Positions 33,581-42,314 are shown, counted from the stretch's first letter. The stretch: 64,000 bases of DNA from Clostridia bacterium (GCA_017509255.1 JAFWQA010000061.1:62001-126000); one strand, 5' to 3'. The notes: generated by a model not told the origin, from the letters alone. Numbers and translations are program-made.

Positions 33581-34024
33581 TCATCTGCCCCCCTTCGCGA
33601 TCCTCTTCCGGAAATCCGACGCATAGGTCCTGGAGATCAGGATATGCTCCCCGCCGGCCATGGTCGCGTCGATCCGGTTGGAGGGCAGGCTCTTCAGCCT
33701 TTCCACCTTGTCTATGTTGAGGATCATGGATTTGCTGCACCGGAAAAAGCTGATACCGTCCAGGATCTCCATCAGCGCCGTCAGGGAGGAGTCCAGCCTC
33801 ACGACCTCGTCGGCGGTACAGGCAAAGGTCTTGTCGTCCACCGTTTCGATGTACAGGATGTCCTCCGCCTTCAGCTGGACCGTGCCCTCCTCTGTTTTTC
33901 CGCTCAGGGTCACGTTTTTTCCCTGCAGGAAGGCGATCACGCTTTCCACCTCCGGCGTCAGCGCGGCATATTTCACGGTGACCTCCGCTTCGGCCCCGTC
34001 CGCCTGAATGATTCTGACGATCAT
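33581..34024 (-). CDS. LytTR DNA-binding regulator
   Basis: 147 residues from the ATG at 34024. There is no receiver domain; a short N-terminal beta region leads into a LytTR domain (about 48-145) with 'EDILYIETVDDKTF', 'FFRCSKSMILNIDKVERLKS' and 'ILISRTYASDFRK'. Receiver-less LytTR proteins paired with DUF3021 act as standalone regulators controlled by the membrane partner. The direct repeats ahead of the downstream ABC exporter are its likely target. Confidence 0.92.
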   Translation of the reverse strand: MIVRIIQADGAEAEVTVKYAALTPEVESVIAFLQGKNVTLSGKTEEGTVQLKAEDILYIETVDDKTFACTADEVVRLDSSLTALMEILDGISFFRCSKSMILNIDKVERLKSLPSNRIDATMAGGEHILISRTYASDFRKRIAKGGR

Positions 34025-34044
34025 GCTGCTTCCTTTCCGGCTTT

Positions 34045-35400
34045 TTACTTCGTTTCGTTCACAAACCCGGCAATATCGCCGATCACCCGGTCGTCCACCT
34101 TCTGCGCCCTGCTGTATACTGCGGCGCCCTCTTCCTTCTTCCCGGAAACGAAAACGTGGACCAGTCCGGGATAGGAGATCAGTTTCCAGTTTTCCTTTGC
34201 CCCCACAGCTTCCTTCCACAGGCGGAAGTCTTCCATCGTCACCTGGTAATCCTCCTCGCCCTGCAGCAGCAGGCAGGGGGCGGTGATCTCCTCAGCCTCT
34301 CCGGTAATGTCGTAATTCTTCATCCAGATCCAGTAGGGGGCATAGACGCCCGCGATCACGTCGTCCTCCTTCAGGGAGGAAGGATCGTTCAGCCTGTCCA
34401 GTTCCCGGAAAAGCTGATCCTTTTCCGCCTGCGCCTCCTCCGGCACTTCCGGCATCAGGGAGTACAGAAAATCATACTGTTCTCTCAGCAGCGTGTCAAA
34501 CCCGCGGGCGGGCGCTGCCATCAGGATATATCCGCGGGCTTTGTTTTCCGCCTCCCGCAGTTCCCGGTCGATCGCCGGCACAGCCATGCCGCCCAGGCTG
34601 TGTCCCGCTACAAAGATCCTTTCCGGATCGATCTTTTCCTGCTTGCCCAGCAGCTGTACGGCTGCCGCGGCGTCCTCAACGGTCTCCTCCATCAGGGTCC
34701 CCCCGCGGTCCTGCGCCATCTGCGCCCCGTATACATAGGTACGCTTGTCATAGCGGTATACGGCGATCCCCTTCTCCGCCAGGCCCTCCGCGATATCCCG
34801 GAAGGGAGTCAGGCTCTGTATGGCTTCATCCCGGTTGCTGGGGCCGGAGCCGTGCACCAGGATCACCGCCGGAAACGGGCCTTCACCCTTTGGCAGGGTC
34901 AGCGTCCCGGGCAGCTCCCCGTTCAGCGCGGGCACGGGGATCGCCAGCTCCACGCTCTCAAAGGCAGCGTTCTCCTCCGCCTCTTCTGCTTTGCCGGTAT
35001 ACTCCGCGAGAGAGATCCCGGCCAGGACGCCGTCCTGCACGGTCACAAGCAGGTCCATCGGCTTCGCCGTGAACCGGCACGGGACCCTGTAGATCACATA
35101 GGGACCTGCCTTCTGTTCGTACGCGGGGCCGGTCTGCTCCGCCCTTCCCGTCTGCATTGCGAACACTGTTCCCATGCCCTGCAGCCCGCCGTATGGCACG
35201 AGAGCCTCTTCCATCGCCGGGATCATCCGGAGCTTTCCGTCCCATGCCGCGCCGTTTCCGTCCAGCAGGTCACGTACAAACTGCTCCGCTTCCTCCGCGG
35301 ATCCGATCGTTTTCGTCCCGTCCTCCGCGCCGGCGGCAAAGGGCACCATTCCCGTCAGCATCACCGCCGCGCACAGGCAGGCGATCCATTTCTTCATCAT
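34045..35400 (-). CDS. Secreted alpha/beta hydrolase
   Basis: 451 residues. Signal peptide with cleavage after 'PFAAGA' (about 20-25). Residues 30-150 form a DUF3887-like domain, then an alpha/beta hydrolase: oxyanion loop 'LVHGSGPSNRDE' (about 181-192), nucleophile elbow 'GHSLGG' (about 267-272), Asp in the 'CLLLQGEEDYQ' loop and His in 'GLVHVF'. Homologues are often called alpha/beta hydrolase or dienelactone hydrolase. Its ATG overlaps the MerR stop by 4 bases, so it is co-transcribed with that regulator and is a probable target. Confidence 0.88.
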   Translation of the reverse strand: MMKKWIACLCAAVMLTGMVPFAAGAEDGTKTIGSAEEAEQFVRDLLDGNGAAWDGKLRMIPAMEEALVPYGGLQGMGTVFAMQTGRAEQTGPAYEQKAGPYVIYRVPCRFTAKPMDLLVTVQDGVLAGISLAEYTGKAEEAEENAAFESVELAIPVPALNGELPGTLTLPKGEGPFPAVILVHGSGPSNRDEAIQSLTPFRDIAEGLAEKGIAVYRYDKRTYVYGAQMAQDRGGTLMEETVEDAAAAVQLLGKQEKIDPERIFVAGHSLGGMAVPAIDRELREAENKARGYILMAAPARGFDTLLREQYDFLYSLMPEVPEEAQAEKDQLFRELDRLNDPSSLKEDDVIAGVYAPYWIWMKNYDITGEAEEITAPCLLLQGEEDYQVTMEDFRLWKEAVGAKENWKLISYPGLVHVFVSGKKEEGAAVYSRAQKVDDRVIGDIAGFVNETK

Positions 35401-36131
35401 TCTGTTTCAGTCTCCTTTTCTTTCGCGGTCTCCACGCAGAAGCCGTGACGCCCGCACGCGGTGCACGTCAGCTTTCTGGTGTACGGGGTATGCGCGGCAA
35501 ACAAAGCCTCACGGGTTTTCGGTTTGAATACCGTATGGCATTCCGGACAGATAAACCGCACATGTCGGAAATAATAGCGGCTCAGCAGGATCACAAAGGG
35601 AACGGCCAGTACGGCATAGAGAAGGAACGGCTGCCAGATCCCGCTGAAGATCCACAGCAGGATCCCGCACCATTCCAGAATGCCGAACGGAACGGATGCG
35701 AGAAGCATGTTTCTGTGGATCCTCTTCAGTTCATTTTTGTTTGACATCCTGTAGGCAATGTCCCCGATGGATTCGACAGTAAAATGCTCCAGGCTCCTCA
35801 TTTCCTTTTTCAGAGCATCCAGCTTGTCCAGCTTTTCCTGTCTCTCACCGATCTCTTCCTTCAGCGCCTCCTCCTGCTGGTCCAGCAGCAGCGTGATCAC
35901 GCTGCCGGGATTCTCCTCGGAAAGCAGCTGGGAAATGGAATCGATGGGAAGTCCGAGTTCCCGCAGAAAGCAGATGATCTTCATCCGCTTCAGGTCCTCT
36001 TCCGAATACAGCCGCCGGCCTCCATCGGTCAGCTCGCTGGGAACGAGGATCCCGCGGGTATCGTAATACTGGACGGTTCTGACGGTCACTCCGCAGAGCC
36101 TGGCGACCTCTCCGGTCGTGTACATGGACAT
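35397..36131 (-). CDS. MerR-family regulator with membrane helices and zinc ribbon
   Basis: 244 residues. Winged helix 'TTGEVARLCGVTVRTVQYYD' (5-24) and dimer coiled coil (about 75-115) as in MerR proteins, then two hydrophobic helices (about 142-160 and 164-184), then a zinc-ribbon-like end with 'CPEC' and 'CTACG'. A membrane-anchored MerR protein is unusual. The promoter upstream has the classic 19-base MerR spacer with a dyad, so autoregulation is likely. GGAGGCG precedes the ATG. First gene ahead of the secreted hydrolase and LytTR/DUF3021 genes. Confidence 0.9.
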   Translation of the reverse strand: MSMYTTGEVARLCGVTVRTVQYYDTRGILVPSELTDGGRRLYSEEDLKRMKIICFLRELGLPIDSISQLLSEENPGSVITLLLDQQEEALKEEIGERQEKLDKLDALKKEMRSLEHFTVESIGDIAYRMSNKNELKRIHRNMLLASVPFGILEWCGILLWIFSGIWQPFLLYAVLAVPFVILLSRYYFRHVRFICPECHTVFKPKTREALFAAHTPYTRKLTCTACGRHGFCVETAKEKETETE

Positions 36132-36156
36132 GGCCTTTCGCCTCCTTACGCCGCTG

Positions 36157-36187
36157 TTTATACAGCATGACGCAGCGTCACATGCAA
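36157..36187 (-). promoter_or_regulatory. MerR-type promoter with 19-base spacer
   Basis: Minus strand TTGCAT (36182-36187), 19-base spacer, TATAAA (36157-36162). A perfect dyad TGACGC-N-GCGTCA (36168-36180) fills the spacer, and a further TGACGC half-site occurs at 36192-36197. MerR activators twist such over-long spacers. Confidence 0.8.
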
Positions 36188-36225
36188 TACCTGACGCAGG
36201 ATGATTTTTTGAAATGGCGGTTTTT

Positions 36226-36594
36226 TTATTCCTTCACCGTATACCCGGCGTTCTCCAGCAGCTCTGCCGCCTCCGCCAGTTTTTCCCTCCTGACCAGTAT
36301 GTAATCGGTGTTATAAGTGGACACGGCAAAAATGCCGATTTTCCGGTCAGCCAGCAGAGCTGCGATCGGGGCGAGAATGCCGGTCAGGGAAAAGTCCAGT
36401 ATCCCTTCGATCCGGAAAGCCCGCCAGCCGTCCTCCCTCGCCGTTGCGTCTTCGGGAGCCCGGTCCGTTTCACACACGAGGGACAGTTCCTCGTCCGTCT
36501 TGCCGATAAAGCAGAAATCACCCTGCAGCGTCTCCGGCCGGATCTCCGTCACTTTGCACACCGAGAAATCCCGGCCGATCATTTTCAGCGTCAT
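36226..36594 (-). CDS. ACT-domain protein
   Basis: 122 residues with two beta-alpha-beta halves: 'FSVCKV' at the start and a clearer ACT unit at about 64-120 ('IEGILDFSLTGILAPIAALLADRKIGIFAVSTYNTDYILV'-type, positions 62-101). Resembles small aspartate-kinase-type ACT proteins that bind amino acids. No catalytic domain. GGGAGAAA lies before the ATG. Its ligand is unknown. Confidence 0.8.
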   Translation of the reverse strand: MTLKMIGRDFSVCKVTEIRPETLQGDFCFIGKTDEELSLVCETDRAPEDATAREDGWRAFRIEGILDFSLTGILAPIAALLADRKIGIFAVSTYNTDYILVRREKLAEAAELLENAGYTVKE

Positions 36595-36705
36595 TTTCTC
36601 CCGTTTCCCCCGTGTTTTTCATTCATGTCTGCATTCTATCACATTCCGGAATGCCGTTCTACGGAAAAACGGGAAAAATAGCCCCTGCTATTTCTCCCGT
36701 TCGGT

Positions 36706-37536
36706 TTATTCACATGCCATTCCCTTCAGCATGGCGGTTCGCTCCGGCGCCAGCGCCCTCCGGGCCTCCTCCAGCCACTCCCTTCCGATCCAGTCCCGGT
36801 ATCTTTCCAGCAGCTCCGGGGCCTTTCTTTCGATCAGGAATTCGTCATACAGAAAAACCTGGTATTCCGCAAGATCGTGCGAACCGTCATCCATCCGGAT
36901 GTCGTTACCGAGCTTCGGATCCGTCAGCGGGTGGGTGCATTCGTGCAGCAGCTGCAGCCGGATATCCTCCATTCCCGCTTCATCCCCGGGAAACTTCAGG
37001 TACAGGAATGCCCCGCCCGGGTTCATGAACATTCTTCCGTTCCTTTGCAGGCTGTGGGAAAGGATGACGGTGATCCGGTCATAATGTCCGAAAAAGCCGT
37101 CAAACCGGTGGATGAATTCCCGCAGCCCTGCCTCAGCCCCGGGTTTCCGGTCTTCGGTCTCCGCCTGCTTTTTCTCCCACCAGGCATAGTAAGCGTCCTT
37201 TTCCTCCTCCACGGCCCTGAAGAAAGGCAGCACAAAGTGTTCCATGTCCGCCTCATCCATCATGCCGGAGCCCCGCAGCGCCGCCAGGCATTCTTCGGTT
37301 CCGCCGGTCACGAAGGGCATAAAGCTGATCAGGCATACCCTGTCAAAATGCTCCCGGTACCATTCTGCAGCCTTTTCCGGTATCGCTGGGCTCCTGCCCA
37401 GCTGCTCCTTCATGGTCCTTACGTATTCCGCGTCATATTCGTCCGCGGCGTTGTCCAGCGGGATATGTGCCAGCATATGGTACACCAGGTCCGCGTAGCG
37501 CTGATAAATGATCTTCAGTTCCGGCTTTCCTTCCAT
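36706..37536 (-). CDS. HExxH-containing protein of unknown function
   Basis: 276 residues without signal peptide or membrane segments. Helical and acidic; 'LLHECTHPLTD' (about 195-205) is an HExxH zinc-protease signature, and downstream acidic residues ('YDEFLIE') could supply a third ligand. 'DPKLGNDIRMDDGSHDL' follows. I recognise no family. AAAGGAG precedes the ATG. Last gene of the run GNAT-VOC-FliB-like-this, with gaps of 14 to 29 bases. Confidence 0.75.
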   Translation of the reverse strand: MEGKPELKIIYQRYADLVYHMLAHIPLDNAADEYDAEYVRTMKEQLGRSPAIPEKAAEWYREHFDRVCLISFMPFVTGGTEECLAALRGSGMMDEADMEHFVLPFFRAVEEEKDAYYAWWEKKQAETEDRKPGAEAGLREFIHRFDGFFGHYDRITVILSHSLQRNGRMFMNPGGAFLYLKFPGDEAGMEDIRLQLLHECTHPLTDPKLGNDIRMDDGSHDLAEYQVFLYDEFLIERKAPELLERYRDWIGREWLEEARRALAPERTAMLKGMACE

Positions 37537-37550
37537 TCTCCGTATCTCCT

Positions 37551-38285
37551 TTATGCGTGAGGCTTTTTCTGTCCGGAAAGCCGGGCCTCCAGCGCCTCGT
37601 CGTCGTATTCCGTCTCATCGGAGAATCTTCTGGCCCTTTCGGTCAGCTCCGGCAGGTCCTGCCCGTCCCATCCGGCCAGGATCTCTTCAGCCGCTTCCCG
37701 GACGAACCGTATCCTTTCCTCCACCCGTCCGTCATACAGAGCGTCCGCCAGATGTCGGTAGATCAGGTACTCCCGCAGCCTCGCAGCAGGCCCGCTGCCC
37801 GGAACGGACCGGAACAGCTCCTCCCGGAGCCGCATCAGCTCTTTCTCGTCCTCCGGCAGTTCTTCCTCTTCATCGCCCTCCAGCCGGATCAGCCGCAGCG
37901 GATGGCCGCTGCCCAGGATCAGGCGGCCTGCCTCCTCGCACACCAGTCCCAGGCCGATCTCCGTTCTTCCGGTCCAGTAGTTCCGGAACCGCGGATGGTC
38001 GGCGCAGATCTGGCACAGTTCTTTCTCTCCCCGCCGCAGGATCAGCTCGCACAGGTTCTCCCCGTTCAGCAGCGGACAGCGTTCCTCTTCTCCCAGAATA
38101 AAATGCGGCGTTCCCTCTTCGGAAATGCATTGATTGATCTTTTTCCCGAAGGGGCCCCGCATCCTCCGGTACCGTTTCAGGCTGTCCCCGTCGATGTCGA
38201 TCTCCCAGCCGGCGCAGCAGGTATGCCTGCATTTCCCCGCCGTACAGCGGAAATCCGGATAATAGTCCGGCGCATACAGATTCAT
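37551..38285 (-). CDS. FliB/YkgJ-like cysteine-cluster protein
   Basis: 244 residues. N-terminal cysteine cluster 'FRCTAGKCRHTCCAGW' (12-27), then 'CPLL', 'CEL', 'CQICADHPR' in the order seen in flagellin lysine-N-methylase FliB and YkgJ proteins, which bind a metal or Fe-S cluster. It lacks about 140 C-terminal residues compared with FliB (about 390), and no flagellar genes are near. A protein-lysine methylase role is therefore uncertain. Confidence 0.75.
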   Translation of the reverse strand: MNLYAPDYYPDFRCTAGKCRHTCCAGWEIDIDGDSLKRYRRMRGPFGKKINQCISEEGTPHFILGEEERCPLLNGENLCELILRRGEKELCQICADHPRFRNYWTGRTEIGLGLVCEEAGRLILGSGHPLRLIRLEGDEEEELPEDEKELMRLREELFRSVPGSGPAARLREYLIYRHLADALYDGRVEERIRFVREAAEEILAGWDGQDLPELTERARRFSDETEYDDEALEARLSGQKKPHA

Positions 38286-38314
38286 TTCTTTTCCTGTGCC
38301 TTTCCCCGGTATCT

Positions 38315-38692
38315 TTATCTTTCCTGAAAAAGCTCCACCTGCTCGCCCAGCGGGCCGAAGCAGAACGCCATGCGGACCGGGAAGGGCGGATCGGAGGGGA
38401 TCACCAGGTCGTTCGGCTCTTTGAATACCTCAAAGCCCGCGTCCCGGACTCTTGCGATGTCCCCGTCCACGTCGTCGGATGCCAGCGCCACGTGCCGGAT
38501 GGTTCCGAGGACCCCGCCGTTCCCTCCGCTTTTGAATATCTCCAGCAGGCCGCTCCCGGTATCCAGCATGATACCGGCCGGCCATTCCCGTTTCACCTTC
38601 AGCCCCAGCAGCTCGCAGTAGAAAAGCTTCACGCGGTCCAGATCGTCCGCCTTATCACATTTCATGGAAATATGGTGAATGCCCCTGATCAT
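38315..38692 (-). CDS. VOC family (glyoxalase-like) protein
   Basis: 125 residues with two beta-alpha-beta-beta-beta modules: 'GIHHISMKCDKADDLDRVKLFYCELLGL' type start (positions 4-31) and 'IRHVALASDDVDGDIARVRDAGFEV' type second module (66-90). Metal ligands would be His6 and Glu near 52 (first module) and His68 and Glu near 121. AAGGAGGAG precedes the ATG. Cytoplasmic lyase, isomerase or resistance protein; substrate unknown. Confidence 0.88.
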   Translation of the reverse strand: MIRGIHHISMKCDKADDLDRVKLFYCELLGLKVKREWPAGIMLDTGSGLLEIFKSGGNGGVLGTIRHVALASDDVDGDIARVRDAGFEVFKEPNDLVIPSDPPFPVRMAFCFGPLGEQVELFQER

Positions 38693-38706
38693 CCGGTGCT
38701 CCTCCT

Positions 38707-39723
38707 TTATACCGTTTCCCGGGTCATGTATCCGCAGGTGAAGGGAAAGAAATCATACTTTTCCGTACCGGTGTGCTGAAAGCCGAGTTCCTCATACCAT
38801 TTTCTCAGCACGCGGTTTTCCTCCACGATCCCGATGTCCATCCTTTTACAGCCGGACCGCCCGGCGTTCTCAAAAGCGTTTTCCACCAGCTTCCGCCCGA
38901 TTCCCCTGTGCCGGTAGGCCGGCAGGACGCTCAGGTTGCTCAGCTCGCAGGCGTCCCCCTTCTTCAGCAGGGAGTAATATCCTGTCAGCCTTTTGCCGTC
39001 AAAGCAGCCGTACATCATGCGGTGTTCCGCGTTCAGTTGCCACTGCAGGCGTTCCTCCGTTGTGGCAAACGCCGTGAATCTCGGCGCGTTTTCCGCTGTC
39101 AGGCCGAATTCCCTCGCCACCGTGGCAAAGCTTTCCCGGATCACCTTTACGCACTCCGCGATCTCCTCCGGCCTGATCTCCCGGATGATTTCCTCTCCGC
39201 GCAGCTTTTTGGACAGAAAAAGCAGCAGGTCGTCATCGTTGCAGCAGTCGGCATACTGGTCCAGCACCTTTCCCCGGTACCATACGCCGGACCCGTCCGG
39301 AATATAGCCTCTTCTGACATACAGGCGCTGCGCGTTTCCGTAGCCCGAATGAACGCCGACCGCCAGGAAAACCGTGTCGGAGACCCGGGCAGCCTCCGCC
39401 TCCGCCGCGTCCAGCAGCGCGGTTCCGATCCCTCTCCCGTGCCTGTCAAAGAACACCAGCAGGTCCACGATCTCCGGTATGTTCTGCCCCGCCCACGGTC
39501 CTCCGTACGGATGCAGCACCAGCGTGCAGTAGCCGGACACTTCCCCGTCCGTCTCCGCGATAAAGACCTTCCGGGCACCCTCCTCCTGCTCCTTCAGATA
39601 GCCGGTATAGGTGTTCATGTCCGGGTGCCAGCCGTAGGACGCCTGCGTGTCATAGATGATCTGCGCGTCCTCCGGCACCATTTCCCGGATCTTCAGCGCG
39701 CCGCTGTCCAGATAGATCTTCAT
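38707..39723 (-). CDS. Tandem GNAT acetyltransferase
   Basis: 338 residues containing two GNAT domains. The first (about 10-165) has 'FFDRHGRGIGTALLDAA' acetyl-CoA motif A; the second (about 178-330) has 'PAYRHRGIGRKLVENAFE'. Both R/H-x-x-G-x-G/A loops are intact, so both may be active. First gene of the four-gene minus-strand run. Substrate unknown. Confidence 0.88.
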   Translation of the reverse strand: MKIYLDSGALKIREMVPEDAQIIYDTQASYGWHPDMNTYTGYLKEQEEGARKVFIAETDGEVSGYCTLVLHPYGGPWAGQNIPEIVDLLVFFDRHGRGIGTALLDAAEAEAARVSDTVFLAVGVHSGYGNAQRLYVRRGYIPDGSGVWYRGKVLDQYADCCNDDDLLLFLSKKLRGEEIIREIRPEEIAECVKVIRESFATVAREFGLTAENAPRFTAFATTEERLQWQLNAEHRMMYGCFDGKRLTGYYSLLKKGDACELSNLSVLPAYRHRGIGRKLVENAFENAGRSGCKRMDIGIVEENRVLRKWYEELGFQHTGTEKYDFFPFTCGYMTRETV

Positions 39724-39783
39724 GTTGTGCCCCCTTCAGTGACATCAGATATGCTCTGCATTCATGTCCTGTCCATGATACAG

Positions 39784-39821
39784 AAAAAACCGGGAGCGGT
39801 CAATCAAAACCGTCTCCCGGT
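39784..39821 (-). terminator. Intrinsic terminator
   Basis: Minus strand ACCGGGAG-ACGG ... CCG-CTCCCGGT followed by TTTTT; ends the 39872-40843 gene. Confidence 0.85.
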
Positions 39822-39871
39822 GCTTCTTTACCCGTACGTATGGCAGGCCGGTGTCTGCCGGTCTGGTATGC

Positions 39872-40843
39872 TCAGTCCAGCTGCGCGTGCAGCTTCGCGA
39901 ATCTGGCGGACTTGCTGTCCAGCATCCGGAAGGATGCTTCCGTGGGAGTTTCCTCCATGCCTGACTGAATGTAGTTCCTCAGCACGCCCGTAAGAATGAA
40001 AGGCCGTACAAAAGCGGAATGCAGGATGCTCCACAGAATGACGCCGGCCAGCACGGCAGCGGTGATCATCAGGCGGCCCGGATCGGTCAGGTACTCCGCG
40101 GCGGCGGACGTTGAGTCCTTCAGCAGTTCCGCGAATTCGGCGCTCATGTCTCCGAACGCGGCCGGGTAAGCGGAGAAGATCCCGTAGAAAATGCCGGCAA
40201 ACGCTCCGCCGATCAGCACCAGGGAAATCAGGCCGATCCCGAACACGCGTCCCATATTCTTCGCCAGCGTTTTTCCGTGTTTGAAAAAGAGGACCGCGCC
40301 CTCGCAGGTCGCCCTGGTCGCCTTGGTCTCCCTGCGATAGAACACCCACCCCAGGCAGCAGTCGCAGAGATAGGCGACAACGGTCTGGATGGCTGCTGAA
40401 ATAACGCTGCCCACAGTACCGCCCTTGTCGCCGCCGATGGATTCACCGACCGATGTGATCCCGCGGCCGATCTGCTGGAAAACACCCCTGATTACCCTTG
40501 TCACGGCAAAGTATGCCGCCACGGTGGCAAAGCGTTCCTTCACGGTGCGCTTACCCTCTGCGACCACGTCGTCCGGCAGGCTGCCTTCAGTTACGGCTCT
40601 TGTGATCATGGCGATCTGTCCGGCCTTATAGGTGTAGGAGATATAGCGCAGGAAAATGCCCACGGCGATCAGGCCGGCCAGCAGGCCGATCAGCAGGCCG
40701 GGCGTGCCGTTCCCGGCTGTTTTGTCCGCGATGTAAAAGCCGCCCAGCGTCAATGCGCCCAGCAAAATAAATGCAAGTATGTCCCACACAAGTCTGCGGA
40801 TGGAAAAGCCGATGGTTTTGCGGTAGATTTCCTTATTGTTCAT
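39872..40843 (-). CDS. Polytopic membrane protein of unknown function
   Basis: 323 residues from the ATG at 40843, which has AGGAGG nine bases upstream; the open frame extends further but without a site. Hydrophobic segments near 17-38, 45-63, a helical Gly-rich amphipathic region (about 110-150), and further helices at about 152-170, 200-225 and 257-285. Resembles EI24/YihY-like membrane proteins only loosely. No catalytic motif. Stands alone. Confidence 0.7.
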   Translation of the reverse strand: MNNKEIYRKTIGFSIRRLVWDILAFILLGALTLGGFYIADKTAGNGTPGLLIGLLAGLIAVGIFLRYISYTYKAGQIAMITRAVTEGSLPDDVVAEGKRTVKERFATVAAYFAVTRVIRGVFQQIGRGITSVGESIGGDKGGTVGSVISAAIQTVVAYLCDCCLGWVFYRRETKATRATCEGAVLFFKHGKTLAKNMGRVFGIGLISLVLIGGAFAGIFYGIFSAYPAAFGDMSAEFAELLKDSTSAAAEYLTDPGRLMITAAVLAGVILWSILHSAFVRPFILTGVLRNYIQSGMEETPTEASFRMLDSKSARFAKLHAQLD

Positions 40844-41000
40844 TCCCGTATCCTCCTTCAGGCTCCGTTTCCGGATCGTTTTCCCTCGGTACGCGATCAT
40901 TGTGCACCCCTCTGTCCAACAGATGTCCAGCATAAATCCGGTTGTTTTCGATTTCACGCCTGCAAAATTTGCTGTTTTATCTTTTTTTTGTAAAATGATA

Positions 41001-41029
41001 TTGACAAGCGCCTTTTTCCCGGATAAAAT
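41001..41029 (+). promoter_or_regulatory. Strong promoter of the 39-codon gene
   Basis: TTGACA (41001-41006), 17-base spacer, TAAAAT (41024-41029). Confidence 0.88.
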
Positions 41030-41062
41030 ACGCCTAAATTTTCAAAGAAAGGAGCCGCAGCC

Positions 41063-41182
41063 ATGATGCATCCGACCTATGTCCGCGAACACGTCAATTA
41101 CCTGCCTTGGGTCAAGGAAGGTTATGTTTACGTTATTTTCAGCCGGGCGGACGGGAGAGCATCAAAGCATCAAAGGCTCTGA
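41063..41182 (+). CDS. 39-residue small protein
   Basis: ATG at 41063 (or the adjacent ATG at 41066) preceded by AAAGGAGC. It encodes 39 residues rich in aromatic and basic side chains ('NYLPWVKEGYVYVIFSRAD'), with no membrane helix and a basic tail. It lies between a consensus promoter and an intrinsic terminator, forming an independent unit of about 200 bases. It could instead be a leader peptide for the acetyltransferase genes downstream. No homologue is recognised. Confidence 0.6.
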   Translation: MMHPTYVREHVNYLPWVKEGYVYVIFSRADGRASKHQRL

Positions 41183-41207
41183 TTATAAAGGCACATCCTG
41201 ATCTCTC

Positions 41208-41240
41208 TACCGCCTGCGCAGTACGGCAGGCGGTATTTTT
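41208..41240 (+). terminator. Intrinsic terminator
   Basis: Perfect 10-base stem TACCGCCTGC / GCAGGCGGTA (41208-41235) followed by TTTTTAT. Could be an attenuator for the genes after it. Confidence 0.9.
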
Positions 41241-41277
41241 ATATATTTTATTATTCTGTACAAAGGAGGCGTGAACC

Positions 41278-41760
41278 ATGATCCGACTCGCCACAGCGGA
41301 AGATATTCCGCAGATCAACGTCCTGCGCAGGGAAGTCAATGATATCCACGTTCAGGGCAAACCCGAATTCTTCAAGCCCGGCTTCTGCCGGGAGCTTCAG
41401 GAGCACGTGAACATCTACCTGGAATCAGAAAACAATTACGTTGCCGTCGAGGACCGGGACGGTGTTATTACCGGCATGGTCATGGTGGACTATATCGATA
41501 AGCCGGAAAATCCTTACTCCTTTGAGCGGCGCTTTGTCCATATCGCCGAGGTTTGCGTCCTGTCCTCCTGCCGCCGGCAGGGAGTCGCCCACCGCCTCTT
41601 TGAGTTCGTCCGCAGGGATGCCCTGGAAAAGGGCTACGGACGGATCGAGCTGGATGTCTGGGCCTTCAACGACGCGCTGGCGTTTTATGAGGCGGAAGGC
41701 TTCACCGTTTTCCGCCGGTTTCTGGAACTGGATCTGAATAAAGGAGGACGTCAGCCATGA
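41278..41760 (+). CDS. GNAT acetyltransferase
   Basis: 160 residues; AAAGGAGG before the ATG. One GNAT domain with 'AEVCVLSSCRRQGVAHRLFEF' (motif A, about 91-111) and 'WAFNDALAFYEAEGF' (motif B, about 127-141). Overlaps the next acetyltransferase by 4 bases. Substrate unknown. Confidence 0.9.
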   Translation: MIRLATAEDIPQINVLRREVNDIHVQGKPEFFKPGFCRELQEHVNIYLESENNYVAVEDRDGVITGMVMVDYIDKPENPYSFERRFVHIAEVCVLSSCRRQGVAHRLFEFVRRDALEKGYGRIELDVWAFNDALAFYEAEGFTVFRRFLELDLNKGGRQP

Positions 41761-42314
41761 TGATCAAAGATGTTTCCTTCACCCTCAGGGACGGCCGGCA
41801 GGCCCTGCTGCGTTCCCCGCGGGAGGAGGATATCCAGGGTGTGCTGGATTATCTCAGGATCTCCGCCGGGGAAACGGAGTTCATACTCCGCTATCCGGAG
41901 GAATGTGACCGCTATACCTGGGAGAATGAAAAAGAGCTTTTCGAAAAGAATAACGCCGCCCCTGACCGGGCCATGATCGTCTGCATCGTGGACGGCAGGG
42001 TGGCCGGAAACTGCATCATTGCCTTCGGAAGCAATCTGAAAACACGTCATCAGGGCAGTGTCGCCATCGCGCTCATAAAGGAATTCTGGGGGCTGGGCAT
42101 CGGCACCCGCATGTTTGAGGAAATGATCCGCATCGCGGAGGAAAACCCGTACGCTCTTCAGCTGAAGCTGGAGTTCGTGGATGGAAACACCCGTGCCCGC
42201 GCGCTGTATGAAAAGATGGGCTTCCGCATCACAGGGATCAACCCGGACGCGATCCGTCTGAAAAACGGTACGCTGCTCAATGAGTACATCATGCACAGAA
42301 AGCTGTCCAGATAG
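41757..42314 (+). CDS. GNAT acetyltransferase (RimI/YdaF-like)
   Basis: 185 residues. GNAT core with 'VAIALIKEFWGLGIGTRMFEEM' (motif A, about 102-123) and 'VDGNTRARALYEKMGF' (motif B, about 141-156), similar to general amine or ribosomal-protein acetyltransferases. ATGATG overlap with the gene before. Substrate unknown. Confidence 0.9.
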   Translation: MMIKDVSFTLRDGRQALLRSPREEDIQGVLDYLRISAGETEFILRYPEECDRYTWENEKELFEKNNAAPDRAMIVCIVDGRVAGNCIIAFGSNLKTRHQGSVAIALIKEFWGLGIGTRMFEEMIRIAEENPYALQLKLEFVDGNTRARALYEKMGFRITGINPDAIRLKNGTLLNEYIMHRKLSR

